The notes beneath the pieces were generated by a model. The model saw nothing but the letters and a program-made list of their open reading frames with translations. It did no database searches and was not told where the DNA came from. Positions 1 through 11,974 of a stretch of DNA of 64,000 nt are shown here, piece by piece. The translations under genes and the position numbers were made by a program. How positions within the stretch are numbered: the stretch's first letter is position 1; each line of letters starts with the position of its first letter. The stretch is from Straminergon stramineum (lineage: Eukaryota; Streptophyta; Bryopsida; Hypnales; Calliergonaceae): contig OY987265.1 of NCBI GenBank assembly GCA_963920665.1, forward strand, positions 36,275,001 through 36,339,000, read 5' to 3'.

Positions 1-1402
1 GCTATTATAAAAGAGGTCCCGAAGGTAACGACATCCACAAAACAAATGTACCTCATATGAGAGTTAACTTTCGCTATGAGGTAAATGATTTGAGTAAATT
101 TCATAGCTTTATTTTATAATAACTTGAATTGGAAATGTAATATAGTTCTAAAAATTAAGAATCCAAGAAAATTGTCTTTCCAAATATAATCTTTAGTTTT
201 CTCAAAATTTAATACATCTAGAAAGGTGAATAAAGTTATATTTTGTTTTGAAAAAATGATAGGCTTTCAATGCATAGAAGTGCCCATTTGAATATTAGAA
301 TCAATTACATGACTTTTCAAAGTAGAAAATGTAATTAGAAGAAAAAAATCTAGGATGAAGTCAAGTCTATTTCCAAGTTGCTAGAAGTGAAGTGTAATAG
401 AGGACAAAACAATAATAAGAATAAGAATAAAAATATATGCAATAAAGTGCAAAAAGAAGGATGATATAGAGAATGAGCTAATTTTAAATCTTAAATGTTA
501 GTTACTTGGCATTCGAAGATATGTTTTTGTTCAAAGTTGTTCAACTTTGATACAAAATTTGTCTATTAATACTAATTTCTATTTAGGCATTTATTTTTTA
601 GTACATCATTAGATTTTTTTCAATAATATGATAAAAATACAAACACTTTTCAATCATATCATTTTTAATATTTTTTGGTGTGCACATATCAGGTTTGGAA
701 GGATGAATTGCTATATGTGCATCTAGGAGAAGAAAAAATGTTTCCAAACATAATCTTCATGTGATTTTGTAAATAACATGCACATCACAAATAAAGAAAA
801 GAATTCTCAAATGCCAAAGTTGTGAACTAAGAGTGTATTCAAGGCAATTCTAATAGCTATTAGGTCAATTAAACCTATTGTATAACATTCTTAAAAGGAG
901 TTGTGAACATTTTGAACTAATTGCTAAATCAATGAAAAATTAGAGTATCCAAGATGCTTCAATGCTCTAATTTTCCAACAAAGTCTTTTTGTGTGTATGT
1001 TGATCCTCTCCCACCTTGGATTCATTATTGATCATGTTAGTTATTATATAATTGGAAATACTACCAATTGCAATGCAAATATGGTGAAAAGAGTAGGCGG
1101 AGAATGCTAATCTATTATGTTATACAAAAAACAAATCATTTATACAAGGTATACTGAATATAGTAGTTTATTGTAACATGATGCATTTAAAGATATTTTA
1201 GAATACATTGAGATCAACAGAGGACAAAACAACCTTAAAAGAATTAATATCAATGCACTAAAATTACAACACTATAATCTTCCAATGTCAACTCTTCATC
1301 ATGTGATGTTTATTTTACAATTTTTATTCTTCTCAAGGTTATGATGTATCCTTCAAGGCATTCAAATCCAAATTGAGACTATTTATGATCAAATTTTTAT
1401 TG
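1..1402. other. AT-rich intergenic DNA, nothing recognised
   Basis: No open frame of useful length, no splice-linked coding pieces and no clear terminal repeats were seen. It is probably decayed repeat DNA. Confidence 0.5.
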
Positions 1403-1560
1403 AAGGTAAAGTACCCCATTCCAGACCAAATGAGAGCAAGCCCATTGTGAGTTAAATTTTATTTGTGGTATACATTTCAAAACTTAAATGTACACCACAA
1501 ATAAAATTTAACCCACAATGGGCTTGCTCCCATTTGGTCTGGAATGGGGTACTTTACCTT
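1403..1560. repeat. Fold-back (hairpin) MITE, 75-bp arms
   Basis: Positions 1403-1477 and 1486-1560 are inverted copies of each other with about three mismatches and an 8-base loop. The outer ends read AAGGTAAAGTACCCC and GGGGTACTTTACCTT. The AGGTAAA start is shared with the TA-flanked MITEs at 18,093, 45,555 and 58,521, so this is probably a fold-back relative of that family. A transcript would fold into a long near-perfect hairpin, a possible small-RNA source. No flanking duplication is obvious. Confidence 0.75.
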
Positions 1561-1582
1561 AGAATGGAATCTTGTATTTTAA

Positions 1583-1904
1583 CCCCAAGAGTCCTTGAGA
1601 AGAAGGCGGAAATAGATTTTACGTATTTTTAACAAAATAAATTATTGCATGAGTGGAATCTGGGCATCAAATCTTCAATTTTGCAAGTTATAGTTTTCTT
1701 CCTATCCCTACATTAACTCATTCACAACCTTGTACAATAACTATGAAGTACCAAGTGATCACTTCAGTTGCATATTGAAGAATAGACAAAAGTTATTTTT
1801 TCAACATAGTTATTTGGATGTACTTCATTTGTTTCTTATAGCTCCAAAAGTAAGCTTTGTAAAACATTCATAATCTAGATAGTAGATGCTGGCTCTCTTA
1901 GGGA
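1583..1904. mobile_element. TTAA-flanked DNA element, 322 bp
   Basis: TTAA at 1579-1582 and at 1905-1908 flanks a segment that starts CCCCAAGAGTCC and ends GGCTCTCTTAGGGA. The end in reverse complement begins TCCCTAAGAG, so the ends form an imperfect inverted repeat of about 12 bases. There is no coding capacity. It is assigned to the TTAA/CCC group by target duplication and C-rich ends; no empty site for it is present in the window. Confidence 0.5.
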
Positions 1905-2081
1905 TTAAACCCAATTGCAACTCCATTGTAAAATTAACCCCTACATATTATTTTTTTTAAACACATCTTTTTGAACACCAAGATTATAAATACCTGTGGC
2001 TTTAGTCACAATGCTCTAATTGTCGCACCTCAAATTTTTGTGACATTATGTCATGTACCTTTGAATTAGACATTCCATTAG

Positions 2082-2986
2082 CCCTTATTGTCTCTTTGGA
2101 GGACAAAATGGATTTTAGATAGACTCCTATAATCTCAATTTTCCTTTTGATTAAAATTTTTTTTTGAACATAAGAAAACACATTAGCTTTTTGTGAAAAT
2201 CATAATTTTTCCAACAATGCGTGAAAACAAAAGTTATATCACCTTTAGCTGAAATTGGGGATAGATGGGCAACACAAAAGAATCACAAAAAGTAAAAAAA
2301 AAATTTCAAATTTTTTCCCTCATATATTATATTTTTGTGTAAATGTGAACAACTTTGATTCATTCTATTTAGACTAGTGATGAGAAAATTGTGGACAATC
2401 TTGCTTTTTAGACATTCTAAGCATCATCTTGAAAAAATAACTTATAGGATTCATTTTTTTAATGAAATTTTGAAAATTAAAAAAAGTTTTGACAAGATTA
2501 ATTTTTCTTGCTAGAAAAATCTCATCATTGGAATTATAGTGTTTCAATTCCATCTTAGAGCTATTAACAATTTAATTTTGCATTAAATCTTCGACCTACT
2601 TCTACTTCTCAATTTCTTAAAGAATGAAAATCAAGCATCTATTTTTTGAAATTTTTTTCCTAGACTTTCAACTCAATTCTTCAACATAAAAAAAAATTTA
2701 ATTCAAAGTTTGTAGTGCAAAACTTTTCCACAATTGAATGGTAGTCAAAGTCATCTAAAATTGCAAACCAACATTCAAAAAACTATTTTCCAACTTAAAT
2801 GCTATTATCTTCCAATTTGTACGGTCAAAATTCATAAAAAAATTTTACTATATGATTTGAGACAAGTGAAGTACAAGATCCTAAGTTTAGATTCTAAAAA
2901 GACATTTTTTCTATTTTCTTAGGTGAATGCAACAAAAGTGGAAGTATTGAGTGGTTTTCGCCAAAAATGACATTGGGACTTTAGAG
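2082..2986 (+). mobile_element. TTAA-type element, degenerate copy of the 48,087 element
   Basis: It starts CCCTTATTGTCTC and continues with GGACAAAATGGATTT, as the element at 48,087 does. It ends TTGGGACTTTAGAGG against TGGGACTTTAGGGA there. The interior is collinear over about 0.9 kb, including the run around ATCTTCCAATTTGTACGGTC. The flanks have drifted to TTAG and TTGG. It is an old non-autonomous copy; the short open frame at 2734-2922 is chance. Confidence 0.55.
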
Positions 2987-4339
2987 GTTGGTCAATACCA
3001 AAAAAATATTTGCTGACTTAGAAAAAGTATCAACACAACAAATAATACCTAAAAATCATCATTGAAATCACATAGTGACACTAATCTTATAAGTGACACT
3101 ATTATTGCACCTTCACTAATAGATCAAATCATTATACCAAAACCTTTTGCAATAATTTGACTTCATTTGGACACTAGCTCCTGTAATTCTACAAAATTGG
3201 ATTAAAAATTGATAAAATTGAAAAAAAAATCTTGAAAAATCTTAGATTAGCCAATATTTGGATAAAAGTGACTATCAATAGATAATTTTGTAGATGAGCA
3301 TTATGATGAAATGATTCTATCCATCTTTTTCCTAACGTGTATGCATTCTATAATGCAAGTTGCTCCACCAATAAAAAAATAAAAAAGATTGGTTGTGCCA
3401 TTGTACACAAATGAATCCTACTAGTGAGAGGGAAAAATTAACATTACCTAGAAAATTAGTGTCACCACAATTCTTTTCTTTTAGGAAATTAATACAATGT
3501 AGTGTAGTATTTCAACCTGGACTAAATGAAATTAGTGTGACTTTGATAAATTGCCACTTGCACTTTTAGGGCAAATCCATGTAGTAAGGTAGCTAGGAGA
3601 TCCCAAAAACATGCATTTAAGAGATCATCACATTTTGGAGGAAGCTAAATTCCTTGAAATATTTTTCAATAAATTTTTTCTTGAAATACAAATGGGATAG
3701 GCATTTATCTAACTTACATTGTTTTGTATTTTTGGGACCTTTGTGGAATTAGTTACGAAACCATAGAGGTCATTAGAAAGGTCCAACCATTGATATGTTC
3801 ACTTTGGGTACATTGACAAATAGAATTGGTACATTAAAGAAAGTAAAATGTATTTCTTTGTTACATGACATTCTTAACTAGAGGGTTTCAATCCTCCCCT
3901 CAATCTATGGAAGAGAGGTATATCTTGCACAATTCTTGGAAGGGAAACTATAATTCAAGTGGAGCTCTACTATATGCTTGCCACATTGTATATTCAACGG
4001 GGAGGTTAAGTATATTGTAGAGAGAACATTTTTAGAGCCCATTCACTTTACAAAGGCCTCCTACTCTAGAACATCTTCAATGTCATGCACCAAGGGTCTA
4101 ATATGCACCAAATTTAGATGACAAATCTTCAAAATTATTCTTATGGCACAAAATCCTAGCAAGTCAAGCAATGGCTCTTGAAATCATTGTTTATTTTAAG
4201 TTTAGCAAGCTTTATCCTATATTCTACTTGGCAAGTGTTTAGTTAACTATATATGGGTCACAAGAATTTTGAGGATTTTGCAAAAATTATTGTAAACATT
4301 TAGTGCTTCAAAATAAGCGAGTGTTGGTGTTTTTGTTTT

Positions 4340-5256
4340 TAAATGTCCCAATTCCCAAGAGCGTCCTTAAGGGACTCTTAAAAGTTTGGGCAAATACATA
4401 TGATCTCAATTTTTGGCAAGATTTTTTGAATCTTTTTTTCAAGATAGGAAAATTGAATAGCTTTTGGGAAATGTAGTTTTTATTTCAATTAGTGTCTTGG
4501 AGAAAAAACCCCTACAATAAGCTCCTAATAGCCAAAGATGTGCAACAAAAATAAATACAAAAACTTCAAATTATTAATTTTAGATAAATTTCATTTATAT
4601 TTTATTTTTATCTATGTAGAAAGATTTGATTCATTCCATTTAGATAAGTAATGTGAAAGTTATGATGCTTTTTGTTTTGTAGGGTATCTTAGCAAATTCT
4701 TGAGAAAATAATGTATAGGATCCGTTTTTCAACCAATTTTAACAATTTAAAAAATAAATTGCACATGGTTTATTTCACTTTCTAGAACAATCTCACTATT
4801 GGTACTAGTGTGTTTCAATTCCATCTTAGAGCTATCAACAATTCTTTAGTTGACACAATTGTTTTCCTTTTGTCTTGTGACTAGTGAGACTTAACAATTT
4901 TTTCAAGAATGATAATTACAAGAATTTTAAAAAAATCCTTGGAATCTCAACTCAATTCTTCACCTTAAAATTTTTTAATTCACAAACAATAATACAAAAA
5001 TTTTAAGTTAAGAGGATTAAAAGCCTTATAATCTAGTCAAGCGAAGAACATATAAACTTATTTTCTTTACTTAAACAATTACATCTTGTGATTAATAGGG
5101 TTAAAAGTTTTTGAAGTTTCTTCCAAACATTCTCATACTAGTTTAGTGCAAGATCCTACGATTGAATATGTAAAAAACAAATGCTTAAAATTTTATTATT
5201 TGCATTAAAAATGGCAATTTTGAGTGGTTTTCAATAGAAAAATGGCTTTGGAACTC
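4340..5256 (+). mobile_element. TTAA-type element, strongly decayed copy
   Basis: The interior aligns by eye with the elements at 2,082 and 48,087, for example the block describing a TTGATTCATTCCATTTAGAT run and the later CAATTCCATCTTAGAGCTAT run. The ends are eroded (about TGTCCCAATT at the left, CTTTGGAACTC at the right), so the borders are approximate. Confidence 0.4.
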
Positions 5257-5271
5257 TACTACTTAGGAGCT

Positions 5272-5595
5272 TAGGTAGGAGGTTGAAAAAGCACTTGATC
5301 TTTGAAAGTGTCTTGGAACATAGAGGTACATCTTGCTTTCTAATTGCACCCACAATCTACAAATAGTGTACATTTTCAGGAGGTGGACACTTCTTGTGAT
5401 CACTACATTTCCACTTCAAAAATTCATAAGTAATTCCACAAAGCTCCAAAAAACATGAAACAACTTCGGGTAGATGCCTACTCCATTTGCCTCTCAAAGA
5501 AAATTTACTGAAAAAATGTTTCAAGAAGTCTACCCTCCCCAATATAAGTTTCCAGCTCTTATTAAATGGGTGCTTTTAATTTTGAACCTCCTACA
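5272..5595. mobile_element. TA-type MITE with AGGTAGGAGG ends
   Basis: Inverted ends TTAGGTAGGAGGTT and AACCTCCTACATTAA enclose about 320 bp that match 12,901-13,202. The shared interior includes TTTCAGGAGGTGG, CACTTCAAAAATTCATA and a run around GCTCCAAAAAA. The copy at 12,901 has a demonstrable empty site, which fixes the family's target as TA. The minus-strand open frame inside is not thought to be a gene. Confidence 0.55.
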
Positions 5596-5599
5596 TTAA

Positions 5600-5823
5600 C
5601 CCTTAAATATCGAAGTAGACGTTTTGTGTTTGATGGATGACAAAGAATCTCTCCATGTAGGACATAACTATGACTATTCATCCTCAGAAATTTTGTGAAA
5701 ATAGGGTACATCTTCTACAGTAGTATGACTTCCAATGAATATTTTTGATTTTTTTTTAAGTAGATGATGTCCCACGGTTCCAAAAGGGAGGATTTCCACG
5801 GTCACCAGTCCGTCCTTTAAGGG
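5600..5823. mobile_element. TTAA-flanked DNA element, 224 bp
   Basis: TTAA at 5596-5599 and 5824-5827. The left end is CCCTTAAATATCG and the right end in reverse complement is CCCTTAAAGGACGG, sharing eight terminal bases. It is non-coding, shorter than the other members and directly abuts the TA-type MITE on its left. Confidence 0.5.
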
Positions 5824-5849
5824 TTAACAGTGAGCCGTATGTGACTTGC

Positions 5850-7935
5850 AGGGGTCTCAATTTGAATGCCTTCCCAACGGTAATTCGTTAGAGACCGAAG
5901 GCTCCAGAGAAATGAACGTCATGAATGAAAGAAAGAAAACAGTTCTGTGCAGGCAGACTTCATCACAGTCAACTGAACCCCTGCAGAGTCTGGAGTCCTG
6001 GACACAGCAGCAGCTGCGCAGAACTTAAGTTAATAACTTAGGCAGCAGCAGCCTGGCGCCCTGCGAGCGTGTGTGGGAGCCGCGATGGATTCATCACACC
6101 CATCCTGGACGACACCATCGTCCTCGGGATTTGCATCGCAGGAATGCCGCACTCAGTCAAAGACTTTTTCTTACTTCCCTTTCCGGACACACATTGAAAA
6201 TTTTACTTTAACTTAATTAATCCGAAGGGGAGAAAGTAAGAAACACACCACCACCATCACTGAAAAGAAATACGGTGAGGCATGGATTCATCATACCTCC
6301 GTACCTCCGAGGAGAAAATGTAGGAAGGGGCACCTCATCGTAGTCTATATTCAGGGTCTTGAATCCTTACGAGGAGGGTGCAGCATATGTACCATTCACC
6401 ATTGGTGGAGAACTGGAGATGTAATGCTTGCGGAGGTGTAACTTAATGAAGTGGAAGTGAAGGCCGGCCAGCGGGGGAGACTTTTATAACAGTAACTTTC
6501 TAGGACATTCCACCCCAGGTAGGCAGGCAGGCAGGCAGGCAGACTTTCTTCTTGTAGCGTCTTCTCCATTTTTATTTTACTTTTTGACCCAACGTCTCCC
6601 AATTTTCATTGACTCCGTGGAGATCACCATTCGCATCTGCAGCTGGGCACATGGGGAAACAACACCAGCTGCACTATCCGGGCATCCGCAGCATCCCAGC
6701 AGGAGGAGGGGGTGCACGCCATGGCCACATTTAGAACCTCGCAGCTCGCAGCAGCCGGACCAGGCTGAAAAACAGGAAGCCCGCGCTCCCATTAAGTTAG
6801 CACCCGGATGCGGACACAGCACATGGTGAACTGGGTATAATCCTTACCTTACCATCAGTTCTTCTCATCAGCAGGATCCGCTTTCATCGCCCAGCAATAG
6901 TCTCCACTGTTCAATATTCCTCCCCCTTTTGTTCAGTTAAACTCGCCCCGTGGACGCCACCACAGGATATATTCTCTTTTTGGGATGCACCAAAGGGGGA
7001 GGCTTGGCATTGGGGAGGACATTTGGCTTTGTTAAAAGCAACCTTTGCAGAAAGGACTTTACACGATATGCGAGTCAGTGCTATAGGGACAGAGCTTTTC
7101 TTTCTTTCGCAGTGCAATAGCCAGGTTGAATTGGGTTGTTGGGTCTGGATAGAAGAGGAGTAGGCTTTGCATACACCAATGCCACATTTATAGTGAATGT
7201 GAGAAGGTTGGGAGGCTTCGCATCCACTAATGAAGCTACCTTTACAGTGGTTATGAGAAGCTTGATGAGTTGAACCTTACGTGGAATGTGAGCGAGGACT
7301 CCAGGGGCAGAGCGGTGTTTCGCACTACAATAGCCGTTTCTGATCGATTTGAGTGTTGGGGACTGACGGGGTGCGATCTTCAAGATTTAAGAAGGACCTT
7401 ACGAGAAATGTGAGCGACTGTTACAGGGACAGAGCCTTGTTTCTCATTGCGACAGAGCTTGTTTCTCATTGCAATAGCCGTTTTTGAATTAGGTGTTGGG
7501 GATTGACTGAGTGAGATTTACAAGGTTTAAGGTCTGAGGTTTGCGTTTCTGGAATAGAACTATTCGATTGTTTCGGATGAGGCATTGATCAGGGAGCTTC
7601 CGAGTTTGAGGTTTAATGGGGTTTGGGGAATACATCAGTGCGATTCTTTTGGAGGAGGAGTTCTATTGAGGTGGTGGGTAGTGGGATTGCTTTCAAACCG
7701 TTTAGAGCTATGGATACGAAGTTTGTCGCAGGAAGTGACTCCCATCGCGTGCAGTTTTCATGTCGAGTATGTTACGAGGAGCAGGACTGTGATTGAGTTG
7801 ATGGTTGGGGAGGGTTTTCATTATTGAAATGCGAACATCCAGGAACTCGACTGTGCATTGAGAGAGAACGAGAACGAGAACGAGAGAGAACGAGCCTTGT
7901 CGTGAAGGGGAAGGATTCTCTTTGAGCAAAACATA
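5850..7935 (+). promoter_or_regulatory. GC-richer upstream and leader region of the Sec14-like gene
   Basis: Base composition changes sharply from the AT-rich flank to gene-like DNA, but no recognisable protein is encoded; open frames on both strands near 6,580-6,830 overlap each other and look like composition effects. Features inside are a GGCAGGCA-type microsatellite near 6,520-6,540, diverged direct repeats at about 7,050-7,530, and a GA/CGAGAA-rich run at 7,859-7,893 just before the start codon, typical of a plant 5' leader. Promoter plus 5' UTR is the simplest reading; no transcription start can be fixed. Confidence 0.4.
7050..7530. repeat. Diverged direct repeats in the Sec14 leader
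   Basis: A module containing an ACGNGAAATGTGAGCG-like block, AGGGACAGAGC, a TTTCNCANTGCAATAGCC-like block and GTTGGGGANTGAC recurs at about 7,070, 7,270 and 7,390, with a partial extra copy near 7,450. Copies differ by substitutions and small indels. No function is evident. Confidence 0.5.
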
Positions 7936-10900
7936 ATGGAGCGGAATCCTATGATGCCTTACGCTGCTGCGAAGGTGGAGCCTGAAGCGAGCTTAAATGA
8001 GATGATCAAAGAGGTTCTGCGACTCGTGCAGAAAGAGGGGGCTCTCACCAAGAAACAGGCGCGACCTCAAACCTCTTTATTATAACCTTCTCTAAAGTGA
8101 CCTTCTACAATATGATTGACTGTAGCACATTTTAAACTGAAAGAGTTGTGGCCGTTGGAAGTTTGCTTGGGAAGAATGAACAGGTTTGCGTGTAATTTTG
8201 GGTGCAGGAAGTTGATTGTTCCAATTGTTGGGAGATTTATTTATTCTTATGTTTGGCATGATTTGATATTCTGCAGGCTGAGTTTTGTGACGATGCTTGT
8301 GTGATGCGGTACTTGCGAGCTCGTGGCAATAGTGTCCGAAGAGCTGCCAAGATGCTGCGCTCAACCCTAAACTGGCGCGAGAAAATTAATATGGGTAAGC
8401 TTTCTTAGAAGAAATAACATTTTGTCTTAGGTCTTTGGAATCGTATACATTTGGGCATTCATTAGAGTATTGACTTGAGGTTTACTTCTGTTTTTTGTTT
8501 GTGCAGGATACTTGATTGCCGACGATTTTCCAGCGGAGCTCGCGGCTGGGGCTGCTTATGTTGCAGGACTCGATGCTGAAGGTCGACCTGTTTTGGTAAT
8601 TACATTATTCATGTTTGAACAGCAATTTGGTTTATTTTCAGAATTGCTTTGTTAAGTTTTATCACTCTGTAGGGATTTGGGAGCCGGATTGTATCCACAC
8701 TCCAAACGATAGAGCATGAAAAAAGAGTGTTTTCAATAGATTAGAGTTTTTTGGAGAGCGTCGTAAAGATAATCTTCTCATTCATTGGGAGAACTCCCTA
8801 CGGTTCAACTGTATATTGAGGCCTCACGATGTGTCGATCGAGAGACCTCTCCTTGAATTATAGAAAAGATTCTCCTTATGCTGTTTTCCAATAGTCAGAA
8901 CAGACTACTTTTATGAAAACTATATTAAGTTTCATTCCCAGTCCATTTTTAATCTTGAGAAACCGTTATAGAATGATCTGCTGTCTGGCTTTCACGAGCG
9001 AGTAGTTATTTAGTGAACAAAATCATTGCTTTACGGTTCTTGATTCATTTTCTGATGAAGTTGGGTTGCGCTTTCGGGTTCAGGTTATAAAGAAGAAGCC
9101 TGAGTACATCCTCAATCACAGTCAGAAACAGTAAGTTTTTGTGTTTTTAAGGCAGAACTTATCTTTCTGAAGAATACATATATCTATCACTAAACTTGCA
9201 ATAATAAAGTGAGAGCACGAATTGAAGCACCAGAATTTCAGCTGAAATTAGCCATTAGTAGTCAAAGTTTACTATCAGGTATATGTTTCCGTCAACTTGT
9301 AGTTTTCGAAGCAGTGGAGAGGAAAGAGAGTAATTCCGTGTAGCTGATCTTAGAAGCGGTCGCTATTGCTGACAGGCATCTTCGTTATATAATCTTCACA
9401 ATGGAGGTCGCGGTGGCTGCTATGCCTCCGGGTGTTGACCAGTGGATCCTCATTCTTGATGCTGGAGGTAAGCTATTGCTACCGTGCAGAGTCATCCCAT
9501 GGTATCTTCACGTGTTCCGAGTGAGTGATCAACTGAAGAAGTCACTAAATTTATTGTACTCCCCATGCTGCCCCCTCTTTGGAAGTTGACACTAGATCAG
9601 GGTTTTCAGTTAAAATTCGATTATTTCAGGAACTTTTACGCAGCATCATAAAGAGAATCTTTCACATGATTCAAGGAGGGATCTCCTCATGATTACAACG
9701 ATCATACAGTGGCCTCTCAATGATACATAAGGAGACCACCCTCTGTATAATTGAGAGGCCACTTTACGATCGTTGTAACCACCGGGAGACCTCTCCTTGA
9801 ATCAAGTAGAAGATCCTCTTTATGATATTGCCTAAAAGCCCTTGAAAGGGTTAAATTTTACTGAAAATCCTGTCGGCAAGATTTTCTTTTTCTTTCCTGG
9901 GGTTCACGTGAATTACGTTCCAGGGCATATTGTTTAGCATTTTGTTTAGCTTTTCTCATGGGTATCTGGCATGCTTTTTCAGTGAAGGAGCTGCATATAG
10001 TGACTTTCGATGATAAGAGCTCAGATTATTCGAGGTCTCTGATGTCAAGTTAAATTGTTTTGGTCCTCAGGTTACTCAAAATTAAGCGCTCCTTCAACTA
10101 GTGGTATTCTCACCACTCTGAAGGTGCTGGCGGATCATTATCCAGAGAGACTTGCCAAAGCCTTCATTGTGGACGCTTCTTCTATGTTCTATTACGTTTG
10201 GAAGGTGAGTTCTCTTTGAAAGGAAATTTGTAGCATCAGGAGTCTTTTTCTTGTCTGTCAGGAACAGTAGTCGCAGGGCCTGGCTGAACTATTGCTCATG
10301 GGATTACAGGGGGTTTGCACTTTTGTTGACCACTCGACGAGAGAGAAGTTAAGTTTTGCTTACTCAAGAGACTATCGGGTGATACCGAAGCCGCAACAGC
10401 ATAGTCCTACTGCCACTCCCAAAAAGACTTTGACTTTTCCATCACCTTTTTCTAAACATTCTCGGAGGCGCTCCACCAGCTTTTCGGTAGACAATTTCAA
10501 AACTCCGGCTCCCTTCAAAACTAAAACAGGTTACAATCTGCACCTTCATCAAACACTTTGCCCAGTTAAACTGGAAATATGGGTGTGCTCAGCAAATATG
10601 TTCATTAGGATGAGATTATGTCGCTGTTTGATCAAATCTGACGGTTGAGTTGTCTAAATAGCTGTGATTGACTGCGCTTTCAAGTTGCAAAGATCTCCAG
10701 GACAGAGGTTTTCATGGTTTTTAATTGACCAATGTCTTCGATCATATTGCGGAAAATAGGATGAAGATGGAGTCGAGTATTTTATATCATAGTGAAGAGC
10801 ATTGCGCGTGTTGGTCGAGAAAGAAATAAAATTGAACAAGCGAAAGTTCCCATATGACCCGTTCAAAAGTGCAAAAACAACCATGAGGGCCTACTGTAGT

Positions 10901-11719
10901 CTTCATGGTTCTCTTAGCAGTTTTGAGTATGTTGCCTGAGAACATTCCTTTGTCCAATTTTCTTTCCTTTTCGACCAGCACACGCAATGTTCTTCACTGC
11001 TTCTGATGATTTAAAAAATTCGACCCTATCTTTATCATATTTTCCGCAATATGATCAATGACATAGTTTATTCTAGAACCTCGAAACAAGGATTTTTGCA
11101 ACTTGTAAGCACACAGCTCGATCATTCCCAAACCCCTGTCCTTCCTGATCAAACACAGTGAGACTAATCCTTTTTCTCTGCAGCCACCGCAGACTACTCC
11201 ACCTTGGAGCCCATCTTCGACACAAGCCCCAAAAAAAGCGACGAAGAAGGCAGGAAGTCCCGTGGCCGAGGTGGGGAGCTTTCCGAGGGTCCCGAGCTCG
11301 CCAACAGCGTGCGAACCCGGTCCTTCTCCTTCTCCTCGATCTCAGGTACTTGTCCATCCCCAGACAGACGAGAGGGAGAAGGCGAATTTTCCAGCTTCCG
11401 GAAAGACGATAACGCCGCCGACGGCGACCTCTTCACCAAGGACGTGAGTCACTTGGAACCCCCACTGTCAGCGCCGGCGTCTCGGTCAAGAAGAGGCTCA
11501 TGGGATGGGTTCGTCTCGCTCTTTCACCCCGTGAAGAAGGAAGACTCCGCGTTCGTAATAGAGGAGGCCAAACACCGGAATGTGGACACGTTTCGGCCTT
11601 TCTTGCCGTTCATGCAAGCGCCCTATGATGAGAGTGCGTACAGGGCGTTGATGAAGCCGCCGCTTGGGGGCCTGGCGACTATCATCTCGCGAGACTTGAA
11701 ACACATGAATGGTACGTAG
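7936..11719 (+). CDS. Sec14-like CRAL-TRIO lipid-transfer family protein
   Basis: Predicted exons: 7936-8058, 8277-8394, 8507-8595, 9084-9130, 9376-9467, 10071-10204, 10310-10529 and 11184-11719. They sum to 1,359 bases (452 aa plus stop), and every junction keeps phase. Residues about 15-80 form the N-terminal CRAL-TRIO helices (CVMRYLRARGNSVRRAAKML, then NWREKI). Residues about 80-240 are the lipid-binding fold (GLDAEGRPVL, WILILDAGG, HYPERLAKAFIVD). A Ser/Arg-rich tail follows, ending with YDESAYRALMKPPLGGLA, which I recall from plant Sec14-like proteins of this type. Sec14 proteins bind and exchange phosphoinositides and other lipids at membranes; the ligand here is unknown. Introns 2-7 are GT-AG, but intron 1 would use a GC donor (CAG|GCGCGA). 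Introns 3 and 5 carry fold-back MITEs. The start is the first ATG in the open exon-1 frame. Confidence 0.85.
8760..8895. repeat. Fold-back MITE remnant in Sec14 intron 3
   Basis: It shares the runs AGAGACCTCTCCTTGAAT and AAGATTCTCCTTATG with the intact copy in intron 5. The pieces are in fold-back order but eroded. Related copies lie at 25,980 and 63,645. Confidence 0.5.
9598..9872. mobile_element. Fold-back MITE in Sec14 intron 5
   Basis: The outer ends CAGGGTTTTCAGTTAAAATT and TTAAATTTTACTGAAAATCC are inverted copies. Inside, 9642-9828 is almost wholly palindromic, with GCATCATAAAGAG facing CTCTTTATGATAT and GTGGCCTCTCAAT facing ATTGAGAGGCCAC. The family also sits in the intron of the NTF2-like fragments, so it favours gene-proximal or intronic sites in this window. 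Confidence 0.65.
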
Positions 11720-11802
11720 GGGTTTCGGTCGGCTCGCTTTGTTGATTGATTCGTCAAGCTCCTCAAACCCTGAACCCCTAAAACCCTAGAGCCTTCGTTC
11801 GT

Positions 11803-11895
11803 GATGAGCTTGCTTATCGTGCGTTGATGAAGCCTCCTCTTAGTGGGCTTGCCACCAGCATTTCCCGCGACTTGAAACACATGAATAGTCTTTAG
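11803..11895 (+). pseudogene. Second copy of the Sec14 terminal coding segment
   Basis: A 93-base piece in frame with an equivalent stop reads DELAYRALMKPPLSGLA and continues to a stop at 11893-11895. It matches 11627-11719, the end of the Sec14-like CDS, and is separated from it by a short spacer rich in CCCTAAA-like motifs. It may be a duplicated relic or an alternative last exon; no firm acceptor was identified. Confidence 0.65.
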
Positions 11896-11974
11896 AGCTT
11901 TCGTTTGGCTTGCTTCATAGATTCTTCACACTCCTTAAACCCTAAACCCTCGAAACCCTTGACCCTGCGTTCGT

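Noticed and set aside
1934..1960. TTAACCCCTACATATT as a TTAA element end (also TTAACCCCTACATTAA near 17,776)
   Set aside because: No matching inverted partner end with TTAA could be found nearby.
6577..6829. Paired 81-codon frames on both strands upstream of Sec14
   Set aside because: They mirror each other in GC-rich leader DNA and match no known domain.
11073..11447. Several overlapping minus and plus frames across the Sec14 last exon
   Set aside because: They are shadows of the GC-rich real exon in other frames.
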